Part shown: in pieces, positions 42,249 through 51,881 of the stretch
Position numbering within the stretch: position 1 is the first letter of the stretch
Layout: the number at the start of each line of letters is the position of its first letter
From: Aeoliella mucimassa
Lineage (GTDB): Bacteria; Planctomycetota; Planctomycetia; Pirellulales; Lacipirellulaceae
Direction of reading: 5' to 3'
DNA: 64,000 nt
NCBI RefSeq assembly: GCF_007748035.1
Contig: NZ_CP036278.1
Location: forward strand, 2,232,001 to 2,296,000
Made by a program: the position numbers and the translations under genes
The notes under the pieces: model-generated
What the model was told of the DNA's origin: nothing
Database searches by the model: none
Seen by the model: only the letters and a program-made list of their open reading frames with translations

Positions 42249-43435
42249 CAGCAGCTTTTTCCTTGTGGCGTCCGCATCGAACCAACCCATCTCGCAACTT
42301 TGTTGCCGACGAATGGTTGGTACGACAGGCACCCAATACTCCACTGTAGCAATCGCGGATGCCGCACCAGCCAGGCGATGGCCTTACACGCTTGCTGGCG
42401 CGAACGGATAGTACGATGGTAAGTTTCTTGCCAGGCAGCGGCCAGATGCTCATTCCAGTTGGCTACTGCCTGGTTGGCCAGCGGAGCTACAGACATGGCA
42501 CCTTCGATGGCTGCCGCCATGCCTTCGCCGGTAAACGGTTCGACGTAACCAGCCGCATCCCCTAACAAAAACAACCGATGGCTGGCCACCTGCCCAGCTT
42601 GTTGGGTGATGGGAGGAGTGCCTCGCAGCGGAAGCGAGTCATCGATCGTTGGATAGTCGAGTCCAGCCGAACGCAACATCTGTCTCAGTAAACTGGCGGG
42701 CGAGTCGGCGGCAGCCAAGGCTTTGGGATCCACCGCCGAGGCGATGCTCACTCGACCACGTTCGGCGTGAGCCAATCCCACGTAGCCTTGCTCGGCAACG
42801 GCCATGTAGATGGTATTGGTGGCAAATGCTTGACTTGCCTCGCTGTCTTCGACAATTGCTCCTAAACCGATTCTCGAACCAGCGGCCACCGTCGATGCAA
42901 CTTCCGGCAGGTTCACCAGCGAGGGATGGCCTAGTCCGTCGCAGGCTAGGACTACCCGCGCGCTCACTTGAGTCGTCTCGCCAGTATGAGAGCTTAGTCG
43001 CAATACACGGAGGTCGTTGTCCAAATCGGAGAGTACACGACAAGAGGTCTCGGGCATGAACGTTACGCCCGCTGCGATGGATGCCTCGACGAGCGCGGCA
43101 TCCAACGTCTCCCTCGATACACTCAAGCCCGCTGGTAACGATAGTTCGGCCGAACGATTGCGGTGAACGATCTTCAAACAGTCGACGACCGTTGGTTGGC
43201 ACTCTTTGAGGGTTTCCCCCAGGGAGATTGACTCCAGGGCGGCGATGCCGCGTGCGTTCAAACACCCGCCGCAAACTTTGCCACGGGGAAAGGCCTTGGC
43301 TTCTACCAACAGCGTGCGGACACCACTCTTGGCAAGCAGATAGCTACTGATCGCACCCGCCGGACCGGCTCCAATCACCACCGCATCCCATAACTCGCGA
43401 CTCGTTTGCTGGTTTGATGCGTCGAGAACGGTCAT
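42248..43435 (-). CDS. FAD-dependent oxidoreductase (geranylgeranyl reductase/monooxygenase-like)
   Basis: A 395-residue flavoprotein. The N-terminal dinucleotide-binding loop is VIGAGPAGAISSYLLAKSG, KVCGGCLNARG is the second conserved block, and LLGDAAGYVEPFTGEGM is the FAD ribityl-binding motif near residue 280. It is of the group that hydroxylates or reduces lipidic and aromatic substrates. It sits between the methyltransferase (ATGA overlap at 43432-43435) and the PKS (TGATG overlap), so it very probably oxidises the polyketide product. Confidence 0.9.
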   Translation of the reverse strand: MTVLDASNQQTSRELWDAVVIGAGPAGAISSYLLAKSGVRTLLVEAKAFPRGKVCGGCLNARGIAALESISLGETLKECQPTVVDCLKIVHRNRSAELSLPAGLSVSRETLDAALVEASIAAGVTFMPETSCRVLSDLDNDLRVLRLSSHTGETTQVSARVVLACDGLGHPSLVNLPEVASTVAAGSRIGLGAIVEDSEASQAFATNTIYMAVAEQGYVGLAHAERGRVSIASAVDPKALAAADSPASLLRQMLRSAGLDYPTIDDSLPLRGTPPITQQAGQVASHRLFLLGDAAGYVEPFTGEGMAAAIEGAMSVAPLANQAVANWNEHLAAAWQETYHRTIRSRQQACKAIAWLVRHPRLLQWSIGCLSYQPFVGNKVARWVGSMRTPQGKSC

Positions 43436-44142
43436 TTCTCTTTCGTCCAGCTTAAGAGGTAACGTTCGGGCCAGTGCTTCTGAAAACGTGCGCCGTGCAG
43501 TCCTGCTTCGTTGGCAATCGCCTGGGCTTCGGCCAACGTGTAGGCTCCCAGCACGGATACCGGTCCATCGAAGTGCACGACCGGAGAGCGAGAGAGAAGG
43601 CGACAGCCAACCTGGGCCAGTACGTAGCCTGTACGTGTGCGTAGTAGATCGTCCACAAACACCGCATGGTTGGTTGCAACGGCCATGCGCCGCAATAGGT
43701 CGACCGCTTGTGATTGTTCCAAGTGGTGTAGAAATAGTGTGCTGGTCACGATGTCGTACCCAGTGGGCAACGGGCCCTCAAGCACATCGTGGGCGTAGAA
43801 CCGACATCCCTTAACACCCGCCTGCGAGGCCGATTCGGTTGCGTGATCGATCGCCGTGCTACTCACATCGCAGCCATCGATTTCGATATGCCAGTTTGAA
43901 TGCTCGGCCAGACGCGCCAGCCGAATCACAGTGTCGCCACCGCCGCAAGCGAGGTCCAAGATCCGCAGCTTGCCTTCTGGGCGGGCCTTCGCAAGAGTGT
44001 TAATCGCCCGCCAGAGTACCGACGAGGTTCGACTCCAGGCGTTGATTCGCTGCAGGCCTTTCAAGGCGTTCACATGCAACGTCCGATCTAGCTTGGGATC
44101 GTCCATCCACTCGGGCTGCAGTTTTCGCTTACTTACTTCCAT
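43432..44142 (-). CDS. SAM-dependent methyltransferase (class I)
   Basis: A 236-residue methyltransferase. SAM motif I is LRILDLACGGGDTVIRLARL, the acidic motif II is IDGCDVSSTAIDHA, and motif IV is YDIVTSTLFLHHLE. It is the first gene of the minus-strand arm and overlaps the FAD enzyme gene by four bases. It likely O- or C-methylates the polyketide. The closest broad class is UbiE-like. Confidence 0.88.
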   Translation of the reverse strand: MEVSKRKLQPEWMDDPKLDRTLHVNALKGLQRINAWSRTSSVLWRAINTLAKARPEGKLRILDLACGGGDTVIRLARLAEHSNWHIEIDGCDVSSTAIDHATESASQAGVKGCRFYAHDVLEGPLPTGYDIVTSTLFLHHLEQSQAVDLLRRMAVATNHAVFVDDLLRTRTGYVLAQVGCRLLSRSPVVHFDGPVSVLGAYTLAEAQAIANEAGLHGARFQKHWPERYLLSWTKEK

Positions 44143-44361
44143 GGCTGCCGATCAGAAATCCTGCGAGTGGCTGTATTGCATGCTGCAGTCTTTGACTTTT
44201 GCCGAGAATTGTCAAGGCAACAGCGACCGCAAGCAGGTTAATGAGAACACGTCGCAAAACGAAACATGCGGTTTATTGCTCTGGGCGAACCATAGGCGAT
44301 GGGTGTATAAACACGATCCCACCTTCAAGCCCTTCATCCCCATCAGTAAGGCAGCCACCCA

Positions 44362-45093
44362 ATGAAACGGATTTCACCTAACATTGCCCTGGCTGGATGC
44401 CTGGCAGCTACTGCAATTTTTTGCAGCACGCTCATTGCCCAAGAGGCCGCGAAAGTAGCTACCGCCTCGTCGGCTCAGGCGGCACAAAACAAGCCAGCTC
44501 AGAAAGAATACCACCCTGGCGATTTCTATCTCGAGTCGAGCCATGTTTATACGCTAGTCGGCAAAACCGGCTTGGGTCACGAGCATGGCGTCGTCGGCGA
44601 GATCAAGAGTGGCGAGTTGCACCTCGGATCGGCCAAGGATGCCGGCGAGATCGTGTTCGACATGACGAGCTTCGTGGCCGATACCGATGCAGCACGCAAG
44701 TACGTGGGACTCGAAGGAACCAGCTCGGCTTCTACCCAGCAGCAAGTTACCGACAACATGCTCGGCGATCAGGTGCTCAACGTAAAGAAGTACCCCACGG
44801 CCACGTTCCGGGTGATCTCGGCCGAACCTTACGAGAAACTAAGCAAGCGGAAACTGCCGCAGTACTTGCTGAAGGGTGAGTTTACCCTGCAAGAAACCAC
44901 CCGCCCGCTCGAGTTCCTAGTGGAAGTCGAAATGGCAAAGGGCTGGCAACACGTGCGAGGTGGATTTCGCATCAAGCAAACAGACTACGGCATGAAACCG
45001 TTTACCAAAGCGTTCGGCGCGATCGGCGTGGCCGACGAACTTACCATCTGGGGCGATGCCTGGGTGGCTCCCACCTCGGGATCGAGCAACTAG
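44362..45093 (+). CDS. YceI-family periplasmic lipocalin-like protein
   Basis: 243 residues with a signal peptide (ALAGCLAATAIFCSTLIAQ) and an Ala/Gln-rich linker. The YceI beta-barrel begins at HPGDFYLESSHVYTLVGKTG. Family landmarks include GEIVFDMTSFVADTDAARKY, VLNVKKYPTATFRV, GEFTLQETTRPLEF and a final FRIKQTDYGMKPFTKAFG. YceI proteins bind polyprenoid or amphipathic lipids. It is the first gene of the plus-strand arm of the polyketide cluster and could carry the lipidic product across the periplasm. Confidence 0.93.
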   Translation: MKRISPNIALAGCLAATAIFCSTLIAQEAAKVATASSAQAAQNKPAQKEYHPGDFYLESSHVYTLVGKTGLGHEHGVVGEIKSGELHLGSAKDAGEIVFDMTSFVADTDAARKYVGLEGTSSASTQQQVTDNMLGDQVLNVKKYPTATFRVISAEPYEKLSKRKLPQYLLKGEFTLQETTRPLEFLVEVEMAKGWQHVRGGFRIKQTDYGMKPFTKAFGAIGVADELTIWGDAWVAPTSGSSN

Positions 45094-45120
45094 GTCGATC
45101 CTTCCTTCCCGAAACTTCCA

Positions 45121-45957
45121 ATGATCAGCTGCCCAACGATTGAAAAAGATGTGATTCGTCGTCACTACGATGTGTCGACCCTGTTCTATCGTCTGCTATG
45201 GGGACGTCATATCCACCATGGCTACTGGGAACAGGATGAGTCGCCAGCGATTGCCCAAGATCAACTTACCGATCGCTTGGTGGCCGCGGCCAACATTTCC
45301 GCTGGGCAGAAGGTCGTGGACATCGGTTGCGGCATGGGTGGCTCATCGCGCCGGCTGGCTAAAAAGTATGGCTGCGAGGTCACCGGGGTCACCCTTAGTC
45401 CATTCCAACGGCGCTGGGCCACGCTGGCATCGGCACGTTACGGTCTGCGTCGGCAAACCCGCTTCTTGCGAGCCGACGCCGAGCAGGTGCAGTTCGATCC
45501 CGAACAGTTCGACGTGGTGTGGAGTGTCGAATGCACCGAGCATCTGTTCGACAAACCCGCTTTCATCCAACGCGCAGCCGAGTGGCTGAAACCAGGTGGC
45601 ACCATGGCCATTTGCGCCTGGCTTGCAGGGCCCGAACTCAACGAGTCGCAACGCCAGCAAGTGTTCGACGTGTGCGAAGGGTTCTTCTGCCCATCGCTGG
45701 CCACGCTGGACGAATACCAACAATGGATGCGAGAAGCTGGGCTGACTGTCGAACGCGCCGACGACTGGACTCAACAGGTTGATCGCACCTGGGAAATATG
45801 CCGCGATCGCGTAAAGCGTTTTGCCATTCACCGAGCTGCGAAGTGGATCGACCGGGGACAAATCATCTTCCTTGATCGGTTCCAGACCATTCTCGATGCG
45901 TATCGAAGTGGAGCGATGCAGTACGGTTGTTTCGTTGCCAAGAAGGCGGTCGACTAG
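45121..45957 (+). CDS. SAM-dependent methyltransferase (tocopherol/cyclopropane-synthase-like)
   Basis: 278 residues. The start RRHYDVSTLFYRLLWGRHIHHGYW is the hallmark of the gamma-tocopherol/sarcosine and cyclopropane-fatty-acid methyltransferase group. Motif I is KVVDIGCGMGGSSRRLAKKYG, followed by GVTLSPFQ and FDVVWSVECTEHLFD. It follows yceI by 27 bases. A second methyltransferase in the same divergent cluster suggests more than one methylation of the product. Confidence 0.9.
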   Translation: MISCPTIEKDVIRRHYDVSTLFYRLLWGRHIHHGYWEQDESPAIAQDQLTDRLVAAANISAGQKVVDIGCGMGGSSRRLAKKYGCEVTGVTLSPFQRRWATLASARYGLRRQTRFLRADAEQVQFDPEQFDVVWSVECTEHLFDKPAFIQRAAEWLKPGGTMAICAWLAGPELNESQRQQVFDVCEGFFCPSLATLDEYQQWMREAGLTVERADDWTQQVDRTWEICRDRVKRFAIHRAAKWIDRGQIIFLDRFQTILDAYRSGAMQYGCFVAKKAVD

Positions 45958-45993
45958 CTTCCGAGTCGACTAACGATTGATCAGGGATTCGTC

Positions 45994-46779
45994 ATGAGAC
46001 GCGACATTCGGGCCAGGATGGCTCGCTTCGCCGGCTACGCGGCCGGCATTGGTACCCATGTACTGTTTGCTTACACGGTTTGGCATCTCTTTTGGTTCCT
46101 GAAAGATGGCCGTGCCGCCAGCACCGGAGGCAACCTTGGTCTCGATGCTGCCCTGGCGCTGATGTTCGCGGTGCCACACAGCTTGCTGCTCTATCCGGCA
46201 GTCCGCAGCAAACTGGTGAAAGTCATCCCCGCTGCTTTCTACGGGCTGTTCTATACGGTGGCTACGTGTGTTTCGCTGCTACTGCTGTTTCACTACTGGC
46301 AAGGAAGCGACGTGGTGTTCTGGGACCTCGACGGGGCAGGGTGGGGCGTGATGACCGCCGGCTTCTACGCCTCGTGGATAGCGTTGTTCTACAGCCTGTA
46401 CCTCACGGGCCTTGGCTACCAAACCGGTTTGACCCCTTGGCTCTATTGGGTGCGGGGGGAGAAACCACCTCGTCGCGGCTTCGATGCCTGCGGCGCTTAT
46501 CGCTTTATTCGCCATCCGGTTTACCTGAGCTTCATGGGTCTGGTCTGGTTCACGCCGCACATGTCGCTCGACCACGTGATCCTCACCGGAATCTGGACTA
46601 TGTATTTATTTGTCGGCAGCTATTTGAAAGATCGTCGACTCGCTTACTTTCTAGGAGATAGCTATCTCGAGTACCAGTCGCGGGTGCCGGGGTTCCCGTT
46701 GATGCCATTTGGACCGCTGGCCCGCATCCCGGTAAAGGCACCCACGACCGACCAGCAAACGCCTCGACGGGCAGCCTAG
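45994..46779 (+). CDS. Membrane methyltransferase, isoprenylcysteine/NnrU/MddA-like
   Basis: 261 residues with about six hydrophobic helices. The C-terminal cytosolic core has CGAYRFIRHPVYLSF, a Trp-Phe-Thr-Pro block, and DRRLAYFLGDSYLEYQSRVPGF. This RHPxY plus E/D-R pattern binds SAM in the isoprenylcysteine methyltransferase superfamily and is found in NnrU and methanethiol methyltransferase proteins. In this cluster it may methylate a lipidic phenol or quinone in the membrane. The function is inferred from fold only. Confidence 0.82.
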   Translation: MRRDIRARMARFAGYAAGIGTHVLFAYTVWHLFWFLKDGRAASTGGNLGLDAALALMFAVPHSLLLYPAVRSKLVKVIPAAFYGLFYTVATCVSLLLLFHYWQGSDVVFWDLDGAGWGVMTAGFYASWIALFYSLYLTGLGYQTGLTPWLYWVRGEKPPRRGFDACGAYRFIRHPVYLSFMGLVWFTPHMSLDHVILTGIWTMYLFVGSYLKDRRLAYFLGDSYLEYQSRVPGFPLMPFGPLARIPVKAPTTDQQTPRRAA

Positions 46780-46794
46780 CGTGAGAGCCATTTA

Positions 46795-49107
46795 GTGAAT
46801 GTTCACCGTCAGCGACTTCGATTGCTCCTGGGCTACACGCTGCTGGCTTTGCCGCTAGTCGTATGGGGAGCAACCCGCGCGCTCGACTCGAACAACAACT
46901 CGCCGATCGATTGGGTCACCAGCGAGTTTGCTCCCCGCCGCGACTACGACAAGCACTGCGAGCTATTCGGTCCAGGCGACACGCTGATGCTGAGCTGGCA
47001 AGGCTGCACGGTCGAGAACGCCCCGCTCGATCGACTGGTACAGGTGCTCCGCACCGCCAAGGTGTTTTACCAAGACGATCAATGGCTGTTCCACAAAGTC
47101 ACCTCGGGGCGTGAAGCGGCGTTGAGTCTCTCAGGCGGCGACTCAACGATCACCTACCAGGATGCCAAGCGGCGGCTGTCTGGCTATCTCGTGGGCCCCG
47201 ATGGTTCCACGACCGCGGTGATTGTGACGTTTAACGCACAGGGGCTTGCGCAGCGGAAGCGGCTGGTCGATTTGATCACCAAAGCGACCGAAGAGTTCTG
47301 CGGAGTGCGCAACGACGAAATGCATCTGTCGGGGCCGGTGATCGATGGCCTGTCGGTCGATAACTCCAGTCAGGCAACGTTGTCGAAATTCGCGGGTCCG
47401 TCGGCCGTGGTGATATTTCTGTTGTGCTGGTTGAATCTACGATCCATTCGCGCGGCGCTCGTGGTGTTTGGACTTGCCATGCTCAGCCAAGGGGCCACGC
47501 TGGCATTGGTTTACTACGCTGGCGATTCAATGAACGCACTGTTGATCGTGCTTCCTCCGCTCATTCAGGTGCTGGCCGTGGCCGGAGGGGTGCACTTAAC
47601 CAACTACTACTTCGACCTCGACCAATCCACCGCAAGCAAGCGACGCATCGCTACGGCCATCGAACATGGGTGGCTTCCATGCGTACTCTCGGCCGGCACC
47701 ACCGCCATCGGCATGGCATCGCTGATGTCGAGCCAACTGCAGCCGATTCGTGCCTTCGGTGGGTATTCGGCCGCTGGGGTGCTGCTGACCGTCGGAATCC
47801 TGCTCGGCCTGCTGCCCGCTTGTTACTTCTTCTGGCCCCCCGGCGCGCGGCAGCAATCGGGCGGAAAGCGTTCCGCAGCGCCCACCCGCTCTTCGACTTG
47901 GCAGGTGTGGGCGAGCGTGCTCTCTCGTGGCAATCTGGCAATCACCGCAGCAGGGGTGGTGCTCACTCTGGTGGGCGCCTGGTACGCGTCGCAAATCACT
48001 ACGTCGGTCCGCATCGAAACCATGTTCGCCAGCCAGCATCGGGTGATCGAAGATTACGCCTGGCTCGAATCGCACGTCGGCCCGCTGGTTCCGCTGGAAG
48101 TGACGCTCACCTTCGAAGAAACTTCTCCGCTGACCTATCGCGACAAACTGGCACTGCTCTGGAACCTTGGCAAACAACTGGGAACCGACCAGGAACTATC
48201 GCCGGCATTCTCGGCGGCGAATTGTTTTCCGCCCATCGTCGACCTCTCCGCACAACCATTGCCGGTTCAGAACCAGATCATCGACCAAATCATTGCCCAA
48301 GAGCTTCCGCACTACGAATCGATGGGGCTCGTCAAACGTGGCGACCAGAGCGTCGAGCACTGGCGACTCACCACCCGCACTACTGCATTGGGGTCTGCCG
48401 ACTATGGCGAGACTCTGGCCCACGTTGATGCGATTGTCGATGAGGTACTGGCCGACTACTCGCCGGATTTGCGACAAGGATTGTCGACCAATACCACTGG
48501 CATCATGCCGCTGGTACATGCGATTCAAGGACAATTGCTCGCCGATCTATTGCACAGCTTCACCGCAGCTTTGCTGCTGATTACTGTAGTAATGACTTTG
48601 GTACAGTCGGGCGTGCTGGCGGGGCTGATTGCGATGCTCCCCAACCTGTTCCCCATTGCCATCTACTTCGGAGTACTCGGCTGGCGGGGCGATCCCATCG
48701 ATATCGGTGTCGTGATGACCGCCAGCGTTGCCCTCGGCATCGCGGTCGACGATACGTTCCACTTCCTTACCTTCTTCCAGCGGGCTTACGCGAAGCATGC
48801 GAGTCGCGACCGCGCGGTCCGTCACGCCCTCGAGCATTGCGGCCCAGCCATGATTCAAACCTCGGTAAGCTGCGGTCTGGGGCTTTTGGTCTTCGCGCTG
48901 AGCGACTTCCTACCGACCAGCCGATTCGCAACCAGCATGGCCATGCTACTTGGCCTGGCACTCGCAGGAGACTTAGTACTACTGCCAGCGCTGCTGCTAA
49001 GTCCCCTCGGGCGACTCTGCACGGCAACTCCCACTTCTGCGTCTTCAAAAGCAGAGGACTCCGGAAAACTGGCTGCTAAAGCCTCACCCGCCTCGGCAGC
49101 AGCTTAA
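46795..49107 (+). CDS. RND/MMPL-family lipid exporter
   Basis: A 770-residue transporter with two repeats, each having one leading helix, a large periplasmic domain and a five-helix bundle. Typical bundle segments are FAGPSAVVIFLLCWLNLRSI and VYYAGDSMNALLIVLPPLIQVLAV in the first half. The second half has IDIGVVMTASVALGIAVDDTFHFL with its conserved Asp pair. MMPL proteins move lipids and polyketides across the envelope. The gene starts with GTG 46795, 15 bases after the previous stop, and closes the plus-strand arm, so it is the likely exporter of the type III PKS product. Confidence 0.9.
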   Translation: MNVHRQRLRLLLGYTLLALPLVVWGATRALDSNNNSPIDWVTSEFAPRRDYDKHCELFGPGDTLMLSWQGCTVENAPLDRLVQVLRTAKVFYQDDQWLFHKVTSGREAALSLSGGDSTITYQDAKRRLSGYLVGPDGSTTAVIVTFNAQGLAQRKRLVDLITKATEEFCGVRNDEMHLSGPVIDGLSVDNSSQATLSKFAGPSAVVIFLLCWLNLRSIRAALVVFGLAMLSQGATLALVYYAGDSMNALLIVLPPLIQVLAVAGGVHLTNYYFDLDQSTASKRRIATAIEHGWLPCVLSAGTTAIGMASLMSSQLQPIRAFGGYSAAGVLLTVGILLGLLPACYFFWPPGARQQSGGKRSAAPTRSSTWQVWASVLSRGNLAITAAGVVLTLVGAWYASQITTSVRIETMFASQHRVIEDYAWLESHVGPLVPLEVTLTFEETSPLTYRDKLALLWNLGKQLGTDQELSPAFSAANCFPPIVDLSAQPLPVQNQIIDQIIAQELPHYESMGLVKRGDQSVEHWRLTTRTTALGSADYGETLAHVDAIVDEVLADYSPDLRQGLSTNTTGIMPLVHAIQGQLLADLLHSFTAALLLITVVMTLVQSGVLAGLIAMLPNLFPIAIYFGVLGWRGDPIDIGVVMTASVALGIAVDDTFHFLTFFQRAYAKHASRDRAVRHALEHCGPAMIQTSVSCGLGLLVFALSDFLPTSRFATSMAMLLGLALAGDLVLLPALLLSPLGRLCTATPTSASSKAEDSGKLAAKASPASAAA

Positions 49108-49306
49108 AGGTTTCGCCCCTTCCTTCCAATCAGCGGCTGCAATATACCCAGCTGGCTACGAACACGATACAATCGTGGGCGGCTATTCTGTCGATTGATT
49201 CGTGTAGTCGAAGACCAGCGGGTCACCATGGCAGAAAACTACTAGTCGCCCAACTCAGGCAGCGGTACTTGTCCCGTGGCTACTGGCCGCGCACGGAAGG
49301 AACACC

Positions 49307-51778
49307 ATGGCAAAGAAAAAGCAAAAGGCGTCGGCCGACTGGCTTCACCAGCGATTTGCGGGGCAAAAGGTTGCCACTGCAGGGCGTTTCTCTTATCCGA
49401 CCGATCGCAAAACCGTGCTCAACGTCATCGAGCACGAAGGGGGCGAGTTCGTGAAGGGCGTCACGGTCGGTCTCGACTACCTGATCGTCGGCAGCACCAC
49501 CGGTAGCGGGCCGAGCGCGGCAGAAAAGAAAGCCGATCAGCTCAATCAAAACAAAGGGGCCACCATCACGGTGATCGACGTCGACCAGCTCGGCGCCATG
49601 CTGCAGCCCGATATCCACGAAGCTACTGCGCTGCTGCAAGCCGGCGAGGAAGGTTGCCAGCGGTTCCAATGGCTATCCAGAGAATCGAGCCGTTCCCGTT
49701 TCTTCCACCACGGCACAACTCAAGTACTCGACCTCTCCGGCATCGACCTGCGCGGTACCACGCTTACCGAGATCGATTTGACTGAAATCAACCTCGACGG
49801 CGTCGATTTTCGCAAGGCCACCTTGTCACGCGTGGAATTCGAAGAGGTATCGCACGCCCGATTCGACGAAGCCACGATCGATTTCCCGGTGCGGTACTCC
49901 GAACCCAGATTTAACGATTGCAGCTTTAAGAAAGCCACCCTAACCAACGGAAGTTGGTCGGGGCCAGAATTCGCGGACTGTGACTTTCAGGGGGTAACGT
50001 TCACGCAAGATCGCGCCTCCAAGTACGGCAATCAGGGCATGCACGCAAAGCGTTGCAATCTGAAGCGAGTCTCCCTGGCTGGTAAACAACTATCGAAGTC
50101 GGAGTTCGCCGAAAGCGACTTCACCGGGGCCGACTTTAGCGGTGCGAATCTACGCGGATCCGATTTCACCAAGGCCAATCTAACGCGGGTCAAGTTCCAT
50201 GATGCCGATCTGGCAGGGGTCAACTTTACCGACGCAACGCTCGACGGAGCCGACTTCCGCGGTGCCGCACTAGCGGGCGCTGCTTTTTCGAACGTGGATG
50301 TTTCGAAGGCCAAGAATTTCGACGCCGACCAAGCGCAGCCGGTGGGTCACGAAGGCCCTCACCTGAAAAAGCTCAACACAACCGCGAAAGCGTCGAACTC
50401 TATCACGCTGTCGATTGAAGTTGTTCGCAAACATGGCAACGCCACCCTGCATGTACAGGGTGGCGGCGGCTACTGCAGCGTACGAGTGGACGTCGAGGAT
50501 GCCCACCATTGGAACACCCACAAGAAGTTCTCGGATGGCATGCTGGAGCTAACCACGCTCTACCCAGGTGAGCCGATTTTCGACTCGCTGGTTGCCAAAG
50601 GAAGCAAGTGTCCGCTCAAAGGCAAGGATCTCAAAGCTCTCGCGCTAAGCGCCTGGTGCGAAGCCCTTGGTGTCGACGAACCTTCCGACGAGCAACTCGC
50701 CAAGTCGAACGAGAAGCGTCAGGCGGGGCAGAAAGCAAAGCGGACCGAGTTGATCGCCATGCTGCAGGAAGGTCCCGCTGGGGTGGCAAAGTGGAACAAG
50801 CTCACAACAGGCCAGCGAAAGGCAGGCGGCACCATCAGCAAGGCTGATTTCTCAGGGACGAAGCTCGAAGGCTGGGAAGCAGCCGGAGCCGAGTTCAAAG
50901 ACTGCGACTTTTCAAAGGCCAAACTCCAAAAGGCCGAACTGCATACCACCTTTGCGAAATGCAACTTTAAGCAAGCCGACCTGCGAGGGGCCAAAATGGT
51001 TGGCTCGCGATACTCCGAGTCCGACTTCACCAGCGCAAAGCTGGCGGGGGCGTCGCTCGAGTGGGCCAACCTTCGTAAAGCGGTACTGGCCAAGGCGAAT
51101 CTGAAGAACTGCAACCTCACGTCGGCCGATTTGTGTGGTGCCGACCTGACCGATGTCGATCTCAAAACGGTCATTCTCGACCAGGTACGTTACGACGAAC
51201 ACACAATACTTCCCAAAGGGTTCGTGCACCGCGACAAGATGGAATGGAAAGGCCCAAGCTCCGCGCCTGGATTGGCCGAGGCCATCAAGGCCGCGCGACC
51301 CAAAGGTCCGATCGATATGGAACTATTCATGGAACGCATTAAGCAACGCGTCGATGCGGCCCGCCTCGACAAGGCGCTCAAGATGCTCAAGGCCGACCGG
51401 TTTCAGCTGTACGCCGATGTGCAGGACGACCACCTGGTGGGAGTGGTGAAGAGCCAAAGCGATCCCAGCCTGGTTTATTCGGCCCGCTTGGGATCCGATG
51501 GCAACTTCGCCTGCTGCACGCAAAACCTCAACATGTGCGGCGGTCTGCGGGGCAAACCATGCAAGCACTTGCTGGTACTCATTGTCGGACTTGCCCAAAG
51601 TGAGCAAATCGATCCAACGACTGCCGACGAATGGCTCGATTCGAGTCGCCTAGTGACGAAACCTCAATTGGATAAAGATGCGATGAGCGAAACCTTACTT
51701 CGCTACAAAGGTGCCGAGGCGGGCGAAGTCGATTGGCGGCCGACCGAAACCGTGCCCGAAGACTACTACGCGTTTTAG
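49307..51778 (+). CDS. BRCT-pentapeptide repeat-SWIM zinc finger fusion protein
   Basis: An 823-residue cytoplasmic protein with an unusual layout. Residues 14-100 look like a BRCT domain (FAGQKVATAGRFSY, then LDYLIVGS). Residues 137-335 are a pentapeptide-repeat helix (for example ADFSGANLRGSDFTKANL). Residues 365-460 form an unrecognised globular part. Residues 510-625 are a second pentapeptide block. Residues 723-756 form a SWIM zinc finger with Cys736/737, Cys744, Cys752 and His754 in GKPCKHLL. SWIM domains bind DNA or proteins, and pentapeptide helices can mimic DNA. AAGGA precedes ATG 49307. It heads the six-gene operon and is a good candidate for target recognition or adaptor. Confidence 0.85.
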   Translation: MAKKKQKASADWLHQRFAGQKVATAGRFSYPTDRKTVLNVIEHEGGEFVKGVTVGLDYLIVGSTTGSGPSAAEKKADQLNQNKGATITVIDVDQLGAMLQPDIHEATALLQAGEEGCQRFQWLSRESSRSRFFHHGTTQVLDLSGIDLRGTTLTEIDLTEINLDGVDFRKATLSRVEFEEVSHARFDEATIDFPVRYSEPRFNDCSFKKATLTNGSWSGPEFADCDFQGVTFTQDRASKYGNQGMHAKRCNLKRVSLAGKQLSKSEFAESDFTGADFSGANLRGSDFTKANLTRVKFHDADLAGVNFTDATLDGADFRGAALAGAAFSNVDVSKAKNFDADQAQPVGHEGPHLKKLNTTAKASNSITLSIEVVRKHGNATLHVQGGGGYCSVRVDVEDAHHWNTHKKFSDGMLELTTLYPGEPIFDSLVAKGSKCPLKGKDLKALALSAWCEALGVDEPSDEQLAKSNEKRQAGQKAKRTELIAMLQEGPAGVAKWNKLTTGQRKAGGTISKADFSGTKLEGWEAAGAEFKDCDFSKAKLQKAELHTTFAKCNFKQADLRGAKMVGSRYSESDFTSAKLAGASLEWANLRKAVLAKANLKNCNLTSADLCGADLTDVDLKTVILDQVRYDEHTILPKGFVHRDKMEWKGPSSAPGLAEAIKAARPKGPIDMELFMERIKQRVDAARLDKALKMLKADRFQLYADVQDDHLVGVVKSQSDPSLVYSARLGSDGNFACCTQNLNMCGGLRGKPCKHLLVLIVGLAQSEQIDPTTADEWLDSSRLVTKPQLDKDAMSETLLRYKGAEAGEVDWRPTETVPEDYYAF

Positions 51779-51881
51779 CTCGTATTCGAAAGCAACGCTC
51801 CAGTAACTTGTTTCGTAGCGGCGCGACTTTCGCACCCCGGATGAATACCACGACGTGCAACTTGCACTAGAATCGGATGTC

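Noticed and set aside
46863-48428. Long alternative-frame open frames inside the MMPL gene
   Set aside because: They are Arg/Ala-rich shadows caused by high GC content in a clearly coding frame.
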